From contig OX345637.1 of the NCBI GenBank assembly GCA_947044365.1, positions 13,548,916 to 13,612,915 of the forward strand: 64,000 nucleotides of DNA, in the 5' to 3' direction. A model generated the notes under the pieces. The model ran no database searches, was not told where the DNA came from, and saw nothing but the letters and a program-made list of their open reading frames with translations. Below, piece by piece: positions 11,701-22,723 of this stretch. Numbering within the stretch: position 1 is the first letter of the stretch; every line of letters begins with the position of its first letter. A program made the position numbers and the translations under genes. This DNA is from Petrosia ficiformis. Lineage: Eukaryota > Porifera > Demospongiae > Haplosclerida > Petrosiidae.

Positions 11701-14700
11701 TTAAGTTGATTGGTTCATGCGCAAACAGTTGAATCCAGGCTCTATTATTTTCGCCACCTTAAAGACCTTATGTATGAGGCTAATCCTTTTTGAGGTCATT
11801 GTTAATATGAATAGACTTTAACATTACTATAGCTATGTACATAATTATAATTAATGTTCAGTAATTATATAACTTATGCTACAGCAACTTGTATATACAC
11901 TTTTTTTATACATGTACACATGTAGTTACTTGGTTTTTTATTCTTACTTTTTAACAATTCAGTATACGTTTTGCAATGTATATTAACACCTAGTATTGCA
12001 ACTGAATTCATTCTGGTAGTTCACTAGCTTGAGCACATGCATTCATTTATGTGTCACATCCATTACAAACTTGTAAATGAATTGGAATAATGGCTTCAAT
12101 TCTGGGCTATGGATCTGCTCTAAACGTCTACTGACCCAAGTATTGCTTTCCTCAAAATTCAATGACTAAGAATTTCATTGGCCAAAGTACTAAGCTTAAC
12201 AATTTAAACAGGCATATACATGTATATATACATATCTTACATATACTTTTTCACAAAATGGATTCTTTTTCTAACTAGTTACTACATACATGTAGCTCCA
12301 AAGGGGACCATGTGCTTGCAAAAGGTGAACTAATCAGCATGGTTGATTTTTTTATTTTATTGTTTACTGCAGCTTACCCACTGGTATGATAATTTTCGTG
12401 TGTGTGAGTGTATGTACATGTGTGTGTGTATGTGTGTTGTATGTGTGTGTGTGTGTTTAGAAAAAAGAGACAGTGTTTGCCAGATCATCAGGCCATCAAC
12501 TGACTGAACATGTGGCCTTACGGGGACTGACTCCCAACTGAATGACAGACCTCTCACTGATCAGGAGTTAACTTCTCCTCTGAAGCTTCAGTGGTACGAG
12601 TATCTGACATTTACTCCATTTCGTTAATATAAGCTAAAATATTAGTTTTAGAGACATGCTATACATTTACGTAGTTAATGATAAATTAGTTTTTTTATAA
12701 ATTGAGCGCTTGCTAGCTATATAGTTTTATACTTCGATTCTTAATTCTGTTCATCAGGGGAGTTCCCAATCCGGTCATTACTAGGTCAACAGGTTTCGGT
12801 TCCTTTAATCTCCCAACCTGTTGTTAGCTACGGAAAGGGCGGAACCACTCCAAAGCAGGAGTCCAGAGTGGTGGAACATATGTAAATGTGTAGGGTAATG
12901 CTTGTTTCTACTACACGTTATTTTTGTGTGTGTGTGTGTACATGTATGTATGTATGTATGTATGTACATGTACGTAAGTATGTAGTCTATGTACATACAT
13001 ACATATATACATGTAGAATGAACAGGTGGCCCTGTGGATACTGACTCCCAACTGAATGGCAGACCTCTCTCTGATCAGGAAGTAACTTCTCCCCTGAAGC
13101 TTCAGTGGTACGAGTATCTGACATTTACTTCATTTCTTATTAAGCTAATGTGCTAAACTTAAAAACTTAACAGACATAATAGGTCTTTCTTCAGCTCTAG
13201 TGCTTTTGTTTTCTATTTTTATTCAAATCATCTTGATGGCCTATGGTCATTACTGTAGCATGCAAGCTTACAGAGTTTATATGTTGTTTTTTTTTGATTA
13301 TAGTAAAATTTGGTATAGATTTAGCAATTAGCTACTTAACATAAAGCAGTGTCATGAATAGCATATTCACATATGCTTTGATGCTTTGGTCTCCTGACAT
13401 GGATAGTCTGGCCTTGGGAACCCAACCCTCCTTTCTCTATCCAGATGCTGTGTGTGTGTTACAGGGGGTCAGTATTAGTCAGCGCCTCCTCATGGTGACC
13501 CCTGGGCAGTTTTCTGCACTTCATATGTGACAACTGGCTAAAGCTGACTGTGAGTTTGGATGAGCAGGAGTAGAGTATGGAGTATTGTTCAATGGCACCA
13601 CTCAATGCCAAATGCCGAACTCATTCTCCTCCAGAGGGTTAGCAACCCTCTGTGGATGAGACACTATGTTTTGCACTTAGAATGAAGCGAAAATGGAGTT
13701 CTTCTTGGTATCTGGCATCTTGGAATGTTTGATCTTTGGTGGACGTGGAATGTCTATTGGAAACGGCGAGACAAAGTGAGACAGTGTATGCTGAAAACAA
13801 GAGAAGTGATCAGGTTGTTGCTGTGTTGGAGAAGTATGAGGTGGTGGTAACAGCCCTCCAAAAGACTAAGTGGTTTGGTAATAATGCATGCAGTGTAGGA
13901 AGGAGTCTTGTTCTAACATCAGTAAGACCAACCCCTGATAGCAGTGCTAGACAGAGAAGAGAGTACTGAGAGGTCCAGCTGTGTCGTGTTGGAAAGCAGG
14001 AGGTAGTAAGTGGAGAGCTTAGAGTTCGACATTGATTTCAGCAGAGATCAGGTTTGGAGGTCATGATGAAGACTGCCTTGATGTTTTCTCGTGCTATGCC
14101 CTGACATATGCTGCGAGTAGAGACGAGAAAGAGAGATTTTATGATGATCTACAGCAGGTAATCTCTGAGGTTCCAGCAAGGGCGATTTTAATGGCTGTGT
14201 GGGTTCTCGAGTGAACAGTGATGATTTGTGGTGGAATTAATGAGATGGGCCCACATTGGTATGGAGAGCTAAATGAGGCAGGGAAAGAATTGTTATCGTT
14301 CCTTTCAGTCAAAGAAGCTACTGTCTGCAATACTTGGTTTCAGAAATGGCCCATCCACAAAGCAACTTGGCAACACCCAGGATCTAAAAAGTGACATTGC
14401 ATTTACTTTGCAATAATGAGGCAATCTCAGCGTATTGTTTGTTTGGATGTATCAGTAATGTGTGGAGCAAAGTGTAATACCGATCATCAGATGTTGAGAG
14501 TGAAGCTATTAATGAAGCCAAAGAAATGCCACAAAAGACCATGTGCTGAGAACCAGAGTAGGAAGTTTGATGTGTCAAAATTGCAAGGCCCAGTGAATGA
14601 CAAGAAAGAGAAAAGAGTGGAGAGTGATAAGATCAAGTATAAGTGGGCATGTAGGGAGGCCAGATTAATGACTAGAGAAGCTAAGAACAGATGTGGTTCC

Positions 14701-15460
14701 TGAAGGTGGTTTGGAGATGTATAAGAAATATTCAGCGTGAATGGAGAGGACTGATCCCACTGAAGACAACACAAGTGAATGATGAAAATGAAAATACATG
14801 CAGTACTCTACAACAGCAACAAGCGAGATTGAAGAGGCACTTTTCAAAAGTGTTAAACATCGTGAGCCAATTTGATGAGGAGGAACTAAGGAAAGTCAGA
14901 CAAAGGCCTGTAAGATCTCACATGGCCAAACCACCTACAGTCGAGGAGCTAAAGGAAGCAATCGATAAATTGAAGAGTGGAAAAGCAGCAGGACAGACTA
15001 GTATCCTACCAGAAATGATTAGAGGTGCCAGTTATGATGATGACTTTCTTAACTCCCTGTTGGAACTAGTGCAGCTAGTGTGGAGAGAGGGCAAGGTGCC
15101 ACAAGATTGGATTGATGCTGTACTCGTTCCGATCCCTAAGAAAGGCGAACTCAAGATTTGTGATAACTGGAGAGAAATATTGTTACTAGATTCCAGAGAT
15201 TCCAGAAAACCTTTCGCAGAGAGAGTGACAAAAAGAAGCACAAGTGCATGGATGAAAGAGCTAAGCCTGTGCATGAGCAAAGAGGAGCTGTGAAGTGTAA
15301 CACCTGTAAAATATGGTTCCACAGCAAAGGAGGTTTGTCAGTACATGTCTGCAGACCAGGAGATGCAACATAGAACTTGGTTTGAGCTTCATCCCCTAGA
15401 TTGGGGTAGCATAACCGATTTTACGGCAGTGGTTAAACAAGACAAGTGTGTGTTACAGTG

Positions 15461-15491
<31 letters not shown>

Positions 15492-15664
15492 ATGTATCTG
15501 TACATACTTACATTTGTACCTACATTTATCTTTGTACATACATACATATATACATACATACATACATATGCACATACATACATACATACATACATACATA
15601 CATACGCACATACATACATACATACATACACATACATACATACATACATACATACATACATACA

Positions 15665-15696
<32 letters not shown>

Positions 15697-18600
15697 CATA
15701 CATACGTACATACATACGTACATACATACAAACATAGATACATACATACTAACATGCAAACTGATTGTGCAAAGCGACTGTGTTCATGCATGTATAAACA
15801 TACATATAATATTATTATAGTCATCAGGAATTGGTGTACTTCTATGCTTTCAAGAGTATCTCAAAGTTTACTCACTTTGCTGAAAAACTTACAAAGTGTA
15901 AAATAATAATAATTTTAATGTGAGTATTATAATCACCATGGTATTTAATAAAAGTAGGCGGTACAATTGTAGATACCATGGGAATATAATATTGCCAAAC
16001 ATTATACTTAAACACTATGAAAAACCAGGAACCTCTACAAATAGACAAATATCTATTACAGTCATGATTACTGAGTGTTGTATACCACAAAGCAATCATA
16101 GGGATAATTTTTTCTCTATATATCTTGGTATTTAAACTGTTTCATTTTTTTGTCTTTTGTCTTTCTTCATCCCTCATTGTGTGAAACTCAATATTAATTT
16201 GTTATACACTCATCCTTTGAAAATTAATTCCAATTTACAATTCATTCGTTTAGTTTTCAGAAGTTTTTTTCTGCCCATATGCATCACAAAACCCCGAGTC
16301 ACATGATTAGTTCTGTAAACCATTTAATGTCACCTCAAATACTACTACTATTTTACTATATCTCCTCGTCTTCTCTAGCAACATTTGACACTCAATCAAT
16401 TGATATAACTAGTACTAGTGGAGAAGTGTGTGTGGTGTGTAGATTCTCTATAAATACTACAGCAGTTGGTTGTGAAGTACACGTGTTACAAAATAACAAT
16501 ATCACACAATCAGAAAGGTTTAATAGAGATGTCAACAACATTGCTGAGGGTTGTGTATCAAATATTACTACTGGATATTATGACTTGTATGTATATGATG
16601 TTGAGAATGATAACATGCTGAGTCAATCACCAGCTATTATTAAGAATCAGGTTTTTGTAGATGAACAAGCAACAACATCATCAACAACAATGTCAACATC
16701 ATCATCTTCTATATCATCAATTTCCACAACATCAACAAGTTAGTTTCATTATTTTAATAACACTAAATATTATCTTATTATTTTCTTTTACAGCTAGTTC
16801 AACCGGCATGACTGTGTCACCAACAGGAGGGACAACTGAGGAATCTGAATGTAAGTTTTACTGACCAAAAAGAGCACTTGATTTTGATAATAATTATTTT
16901 AGTTAATTAACTAAATAAATTGACTGAATATAATTATTATGTTAAAGAACAGAGTTAGCTGTACTCTAACATATAATGCTCTTTCCTTTGATGATAATTG
17001 AATTCTAGTAAATCATTTCTGGTGTAATTAACACAACTTGTTTACATCTGTTAAAAATGTGAAAACATTCTTATCATTCACCAATATTCTATCGAAAATA
17101 AAGTACAGGTAGTAACCATGGTAACATAGTCTATATAATCATAAAAATTTAATGCAATTTTAGATTACGATTTTTCGATCATTTTTACACATTTCAAAAC
17201 TAATATCTAAGGCCAGCTGAGTATAGTAGTTGTTCTAATATAATGTGTAATATAAGACATTATTAATATTGATCATATATGTTGGTATTATACAATTTAA
17301 TATCTATAGTCAAAAATATGATATTGGACTTTTCTACTAACAGACTTTTGACTACAGCCATTAGTAGCTAAACCATTCATATATGAGAACACATACTGAC
17401 GTTTTGCAAACTTGATTTGACAATTATTTAATTAAGATACATATTACCTACATATATATAGTATAAATATATCTGTGCATATAATTATTGTTATTTCCAC
17501 AGTTCCTACCATCTATGTCATCATTGGTGTTGTTTTAGCAGTGGTAATAATTTGTGGGATAGTTGTCATTTTAATTTCTGGTCTACTTTACAATCGAAGA
17601 AATAAACCTAGTAAGTTAATAATTTCACAAGATGTATTGAGGAAAATGTATCCCTATCATAGTTTTCTGCCCAGAATATTTAGAGTGATGGTTGGATTGT
17701 AATTGGCTGTTTACCCAGTATATACTTAATACTATCTTAGTAGCCTACATGTGTATTATCTAAGAGGTGGTTAATTTATGCTGAGTTTTGGCTATTCCCC
17801 ACCAGTACCGATCAGGCAGACACTGCTATTAGTGGTAATGGTACAGGGGAGAGGCTTGAGCCCCCCTATAAGAAAATAGGGGGTTCAGTAATCCCCTATT
17901 TTGTCACTATATGCATTGTCACATCACTGTACTGTCACTAATGTGGCATGCAGTGCAAGTTGTGCAACAATTCATTAATGGGTTATTGTAACCATTATGT
18001 GTTTTCAATAATACCATGCATGCTTCTGAGACTATAATTATAAATCAATATTGATTTCCTCTAATACTAGATAATGTTTACAAGTAGTAATTTTGCTCTT
18101 AATCTATAGTGACTACTATATAAAGTATATGTAATAATAAATAATAGTAACAAAACTATATAATGTACTCAAACATGTAAATGTACATCTCATAGTAATT
18201 ATGTATATGTGCTAATTTCTCAAATATCAGTACATGCTTGTTGTTATAAGTACAAATTCATGTACATAATGAATGCACTCGCAGTGCAGAACCCTCGCCA
18301 CATGTGGGATTTGAGAAACAACTTGAGAATGATTCAGTCACTGACCAAAAAATAACTGCAGACAATAATTGACTGAAATAATAATTATTACAATTTACTC
18401 TATACTGAGATTATATTATATTTGAAACAGAAAGGTTTTAGCAAAAGCCTGTTGTTACTTTTGATACTTGTATGATATGACGTCTGCTAGTAGTATTTTC
18501 AACTTGCCAATGTTTGTAGGTTCGCTGGAATTTTGCTGACAGACAAACAGACAAAAAAAATTACAGTAACCCTCCACTCCACCTACGCGGGTGAAGGTTA

Positions 18601-19458
18601 ATTACCCTAGTTTATTCTAGACTTCTCTAATATCAGTACATCGGATGTTATTTGCTATTATAAGTACAGATTCATGTAGATGATTATGCTGGAATAAGCA
18701 TGTAACATAAATTGTGTTCAGAGATGTTAGTATGGGAATGATAATAATATGCCACAGGATATACCTACATATATAATTATAATCTATGCTGTTATACATT
18801 ATTGTTACTATGCTTTATTATGACATGTACTTTATATACTAGTCAAAGATCAAATGTAACTAGTACTTGTAAATATTAGCTACCTAGCAGGAAAAACAAA
18901 TTAGCATTGAGGAATTACATTGAAACTCCTCTAGCCACCTGAAGGTTAAAATAATCCATTACTTTTTACAACGAACTTAACACATTTCTTTTGTGGTCAA
19001 TTAGATCCTCTCTGAGCAACATTTGGGAGCATTACTTTTTAGCTTCTGTGTTTCACAGAAAAGGGGACACACCCCCTCCTGCACCCTCTCCCTGGCAGCT
19101 GTAATGTAGCCACCATCGTCGTGTCCCCATTTTAATTATATTCATGATGGATGTGGTTAATTATATTAATTGGTTTTGTTGTTGATTAAAGTTTATATAT
19201 CACAAAAATCACCACATGTGACACTGCACGAAATTTAGGTTGTCTGAGACTTGTTTTCACTAGTCGTCTATACAAAATCTGAATCCAATAACAATATTCA
19301 TTTTATTTTACAAATTTATGAAATATTATATTATATTTACTGATAATTTATCATCAATAGATGCTGAGAAAAAATTGCCACCAAATTCCAATGCCAGTTC
19401 AAAGAATGGAGTAGCTAGTCAGAAATCATCAACTAAACCTAATATGAGTTCCAAATAA
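5987..19458 (+). CDS. Receptor gene B: Ig-FN3 type I membrane protein with short basic tail
   Basis: Nine exons read by GT-AG borders and phase: 5987-6063, 6999-7301, 7355-7642, 9321-9403, 11305-11539, 16379-16738, 16794-16850, 17503-17610, 19361-19458. Order: putative signal peptide; Ig-like domain (VNFSC ... YNNTEIQC); FN3 (LNISWNPPF ... YNISVTS ... ITVSGYNGAGNG); third beta-sandwich over two exons (VPSVDSSIPVTIQP ... LCPGEYPTTIDILIT); small Cys domain (VCVVCRF, VGCEV, EGC); Ser/Thr-rich stalk; TM (PTIYVIIGVVLAVVIICGIV); a tail of about 40 residues rich in Lys/Ser/Asn without tyrosine motifs. It is rich in N-x-S/T sites, so an extracellular glycoprotein. The ATG at 5987 is in frame with the exon 1 donor only if the T8 run (about 5997-6004) has seven T, otherwise exon 1 is broken. 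With that base discounted the model is 535 aa. Introns hold MITEs and a LINE. Ligand unknown. Confidence 0.72.
6064..6998 (+). other. Intron 1 of gene B
   Basis: Donor GTAAGT at 6064, acceptor AG at 6997-6998. AT-rich. No coding or repeat structure recognised apart from short AT runs; the open frames on the minus strand here are unsupported. Confidence 0.5.
8038..8297. repeat. Nested inverted repeats, hairpin-type MITE
   Basis: Two adjacent palindromes. First: TAGTATGCTAACAGGTCCTAT at the left pairs with AGGATCTATTAGCATATTA at about 8166-8188, with an inner pair GATGTGATATAGCC / GGCTATATCACATCC. Second: TATGATGGTGACATC at about 8202 pairs with GATGTCACCATCATA at about 8281-8295. Such foldback structure is typical of hairpin MITEs. 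Confidence 0.65.
8693..8744. repeat. (TA)n microsatellite
   Basis: About 25 uninterrupted TA units inside intron 3 of gene B. The short open frames crossing it on both strands are low-complexity artefacts. Confidence 0.9.
8909..9264 (+). mobile_element. MITE family M1, full copy
   Basis: Begins GGCCCACAGGGCTATC...ATGATTGCTTTCC and ends CACCACAAAGAAATCATAGGAATAC, same orientation and internal landmarks as 3152-3530. It ends 56 bp before an exon of gene B. Confidence 0.8.
9919..10210 (-). mobile_element. MITE family M1, reverse diverged copy
   Basis: Starts TATCCCTGTGATTACTTTGG and ends AAAGCAATCATAGGGATGGCC, the reverse orientation of 3152-3530, with a shorter and more diverged centre. Lies in intron 4 of gene B (9404-11304). 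Confidence 0.65.
10735..11095 (-). mobile_element. MITE family M1, reverse full copy
   Basis: Starts TATCCCTATGATTGCTTTGTG and ends AGCAATCATAGGGATGACCC-TACGGGCC, in reverse orientation. It shows the family's internal landmarks (GCTTGAGCACGCGTTCTATT and TAACTTCCTTAACTACATAT in this orientation). Lies in intron 4 of gene B. Confidence 0.8.
12521..12620 (+). repeat. About 100-bp direct repeat, copy 1
   Basis: Contains ACTGACTCCCAACTGAATG, GCAGACCTCT-like and AAGCTTCAGTGGTACGAGTA strings. It recurs at 13036-13134 with few differences, separated by microsatellite DNA. Confidence 0.75.
13036..13134 (+). repeat. About 100-bp direct repeat, copy 2
   Basis: Partner of 12521-12620 in the same orientation; both end ATCTGACATTTACT. 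Confidence 0.75.
13683..15370 (+). pseudogene. LINE-type retrotransposon ORF relic (endonuclease, partial RT, zinc finger)
   Basis: Begins at ATG 13683 with an APE-type endonuclease N terminus (WYLASWNV, then a TGA, then LLETARQSE ... VTALQKTKWFG). Further endonuclease segments appear in shifting frames (IRFGGHDEDCLDVFSCYAL, NTWFQKWPIHKATWQHPG, TDHQMLRVKL). From about 14890 comes the RT entry region (PPTVEELKEAIDKLKSGKA, DAVLVPIPKKGELKICDNWR), which stops near 15190. Soon after, about 15285-15360 encodes a C-terminal zinc-finger-like piece (VKCNTCKIWFHSKGGLSVHV). The RT core with its catalytic YxDD is missing, so this is an internally deleted, frameshifted copy. It sits in intron 5 of gene B in the sense direction and is absent from the homologous intron of gene D. 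Confidence 0.78.
15460..15755. repeat. (TA)n and (CATA)n microsatellite at the LINE 3' end
   Basis: (TA)n at 15460-15482 is followed by about 200 bp of CATA/TACA tetranucleotide repeats. Tracts like this often mark LINE 3' ends. The Tyr/Ile/His/Thr-rich open frames in every phase here are artefacts of the repeat. Confidence 0.9.
16851..17502 (+). other. Intron 7 of gene B
   Basis: Separates the stalk exon from the TM exon. Parts such as CTTGTTTACATCTGTTAA and AGTAACCATGGTAACATA recur in the equivalent intron of gene D (about 45240-45265, 45805-45835). No coding signal. Confidence 0.55.
18857..19187 (+). repeat. About 330-bp direct repeat in the last intron of gene B, copy 1
   Basis: Recurs at 20229-20574 in the same orientation with moderate divergence (shared AGCTACCTAGCAGGAAAAA and AGCTTCTGTGTTTCACAGAA-AAGGGGACACAC). 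The two copies flank the last coding exon of gene B and its 3' end. Confidence 0.75.
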
Positions 19459-22400
19459 GTGTATACTAATGATAAATGTGGGCATTGTACTTAAATTTTG
19501 AATTTTTTAGTTGTAGCTATTGCTACAGATATGTATTACTAACTATAATGACCAATTTAAAAATTTATTCTTTTTCTTGAGTGATTCATTCAAAATTGCA
19601 ACAATTCACTCTATCAGCAACAGTCCAACAAGTGTTCAATCTCAGTAGTATACTCAGGAGGAAATAGTAAAGCCAGGATATACAGTTCCTGTGCCATGGC
19701 TGATTACCAGGACCAGACGTACTGGAATATTCTCAGCAAGTTGAAGAGCATATTAACTGAACAATCACAGCATTCTAATAGGAAATCTGTTGCTAATGTT
19801 ATAATTATATGTAGGTGGAGTATGCTATCATAACTAATATCTCTAATACAAACAAATTTATATGTGCATTATACCAAGCTAAAGAGTCCTGCTCCAAACT
19901 CCCAAATTTACTCCACTGCCAAAATTGATGTTCCAGCCAAGTGATGCTCTTCTGGACTGTCACTGAAGCTTGGGTATAATTAAGTCTATAAATCAGTACA
20001 TCTACCATTGCCTGCCTGTTGTTTCTTTGTGTAAGTAAAGAAAAGCATTGTACATCCCAGCTTTGCAAGCTGTTACCAAGATATAAAACCAGGGCCGGAG
20101 GAAGCGCAAAGGTTGCAAAGGTTTTGGCCTTGAACTAATTTAGCAAAATACTTTGTGTTATTAACGCTTAAGTTCTTTAGGTTGATTGTCATGTAAATGT
20201 GTAAACCACATTACACATGACATATTCCTAGTACTTGTAAATATTAGCTACCTAGCAGGAAAAATAAATCAGCATTGAGGAAAATAGAATTAATTACATT
20301 GAAACTCCCTGTAATCAACTGAAGGTTAAAATAACCCATTACATTTTGCTTAACACATTTCTCTTGTTGTCAATTATGTAAATAGAGCCTCTCTGAGTAA
20401 CATTTTGGCGATTACTTTTTAGCTTCTGTGTTTCACAGAAAAGGGGACACACTCCCTCCTGCACACTCTACCTAACAACTATGATGTAGCTGCAATCATC
20501 ATATGACATGTGCCCAATCTAATTATTTCATAATGCATGTGGTCAATCATATTAATTACTTTTGTTGTTGATTGCATAGGTAAAATAAGATCACAATGTT
20601 CACACGCCCTTGCCAACAGTCTTCGGCCCCCCATTTTTACTTAGCTATCTCCTCCCCTGCATTAGCAGGGAGGAGATATTTTGGTGAAAATGGAGAAATA
20701 TTTTCTGAAGAGAGCCAGTTTGAAAAAAATCACTTCAACTCAGTACAAGCATAGCTACATGTACATGCATGTAAGTGCTACCCCTCAATTGTTGTAATTC
20801 TGTCGGCACCCCTGGAACTTGGTTCTCTGAAACAGTTTTTGGCACTTGAAGCGAGGCAAGAAATGTCATATAAATATTAAGTATTCATGAGAGGTGTGGC
20901 CAAATTAAAACGTCACTTAATTAATCAACAGGAACTATATGTCATTCACATTCACCTTGTCCTTGAAAAAATGTTCATAACTTCAGTTTGGAAGAACCAA
21001 AAATCTTTTTACCTGTACCATTTTCATATAATTATCCTTCTTATTCATTTTTGTGTATTTTATAATTGAGTTACAGTATAATCATGTGTTAACCTTACAT
21101 TAAACTATAACTATGGCTACTACATAATATTATAAAATCATCGCAAACAAATCTTAGGGGGGAAGTTAAGATTTTGGGGGGGAAATTTCCAACTCTAAAG
21201 CCTCGTTTCCAGGCTCTTGCAGATGTGTGGGCAGAGAGAAATCCACTATAATCATTACTAGAAGCTATTACAATTGTAGTCGAACATAATTATTCTTTTA
21301 TATTAAATGTATGTGTAGGGATACTTGTGGTGATATCATTATAATAATCGCTAACTTTCTCATCTGAAACCTAAAAACCTGTTATAGTTAATTGTTTTCC
21401 GCTCTTCCTCAGTTATAGCAGCTAATAACTGCGATTTTTACAAATTGCTTTCTGCATGGGGGGGGGAGGCATAATTATGCAGACATAATATATTATGCTC
21501 TTGAGAATGTCAATCAGTTAGTTACAGTTCTTGCTAGGTATATCACGTTTACAAGTAGTAATTTACTTCTTTTGATTTTGATCTATAATTACTATAGTAT
21601 ATTACATGCCAAAATAAAGAATGGAAAATCCCATAGTAATGTAGGCACAATGGATGTTATTTGTTATTGCATGTATTCATGCACATACTAATTACTCTAA
21701 AACAAGTAAGTAACATCTGCTCTTTTCACAGAAACTACAGACTGAGTGGGAATGCGTAATAATACACCACAGATTATAACCATAATACTATGGTTATACA
21801 CTGTATTAATTATATTGCTTAAATGAAAGTTGATGTAGAACTGATATCTAATGGGCTCAGATGGTAAGAGTGTATGACTAAATATCATAAAGTCTTGGTT
21901 TCAATCCTTAGTTGTATTTCTGACATTTTCAGTTTTCCTTAGTTCCTAATTCTCTCAAACAGTAATGATTATTTTAACTTTCAGTTTGCTACAGGAGAAT
22001 ATTGCATACTGATTTTAACTAGTGCTAGGTAATATTTATGAGAAGAAATTTTATAGGTATCTAGTTAACTAAAATAATTTTAGGCTTACTAAAACGTTTT
22101 AGCTTTAGTTAACTAATTTATAACTGTAGTATCATTATGCATTTTAGTTAACTCAATACCTTACTGAATGGGTTTTAGTTATAGTTGACAAAAACAACAC
22201 TAATTCACATTCATGATAAAACCAAAATTTACTTAAGATTGGACAGTTAATCAAAAATTGTAGGACAAAAATTATTGCTACTATACATGTACATACGTAC
22301 TATAATCCCAGCATATCCTACTATACTCTTGACTATTAATATACAGCCAGAAACATTATAATTTATATGTTCCATTGGACAGTACATTTGTATTATAGGA

Positions 22401-22591
22401 TCATGTTTCTAACAGAAATTACAAATTGTATATATTTGGCATTAGAAACATATCATGATATAAAATGGAATGTATTATTTAATAATCAATAGTAAAAAAT
22501 TATGATCATTTAAAAAATATGCAATTAGTTTTTATTACTGTAGCATTTGTGCATGGTTAATTCAACATGTTTAATTATACAGACACAACAG
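19459..22591. other. Convergent intergenic region between genes B and C
   Basis: About 3.1 kb with no convincing gene. It holds the second copy of the 330-bp repeat (20229-20574), itself flanked by MITE-like ends (CAGGGCCGGAGGAAGCG at about 20092 and CTTCGGCCCCC at about 20621-20631), plus diverged pieces also seen in intron 8 of B (about 21540-21790 against 18070-18800). An 87-residue minus-strand frame at 19805-20068 has no recognised domain. The part at 22290-22640 is homologous to the 3' flank of gene E. Confidence 0.55.
20229..20574 (+). repeat. About 330-bp direct repeat, copy 2
   Basis: Partner of 18857-19187, located after the gene B stop codon. Confidence 0.75.
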
Positions 22592-22597
22592 TTTTAT
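22592..22597 (-). terminator. Candidate polyadenylation signal of gene C
   Basis: AATAAA on the minus strand (within CCAATAAAACTG), about 127 bp downstream of the gene C stop codon, inside a 3' flank shared with gene E. Confidence 0.45.
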
Positions 22598-22723
22598 TGG
22601 TTTTAATGTTTGCTCTGGCAGCTACAACAAATAATTATTAAGAAGAAGTAAACACTGTTCATGCAATTCTATATCCACACCTGAGTGAAGTATACAATAT
22701 CAAAAAATTTAAATGTAAAATTT

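Larger units (their letters stand above)
11540..13682 (+). other. Intron 5 of gene B, part upstream of the LINE
   Basis: The first part (about 11800-12050) is clearly homologous to the matching intron of gene D (about 43497-43745), for example AATATGAATAGACTTTA and TTCAGTATAC, which shows that B and D are whole-gene duplicates. The rest holds (GT)n at about 12397-12456, GTAT-type runs at about 12930-13010 and a duplicated segment of about 100 bp at 12521-12620 / 13036-13134. Confidence 0.6.

Noticed and set aside
15345..15906. Tyr/His/Ile/Thr- and Cys/Met/Val-rich open frames in several phases
   Set aside because: They are translations of the CATA/TACA tetranucleotide repeat.
17503..17610. 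Charged TM residue in gene B that would pair with an adaptor
   Set aside because: The membrane span has no Lys, Arg, Asp or Glu inside the hydrophobic core.
19805..20068. 87-residue minus-strand open frame
   Set aside because: No recognisable domain, no matching exon in the paralogous regions, and located in a repeat-rich convergent intergenic region.
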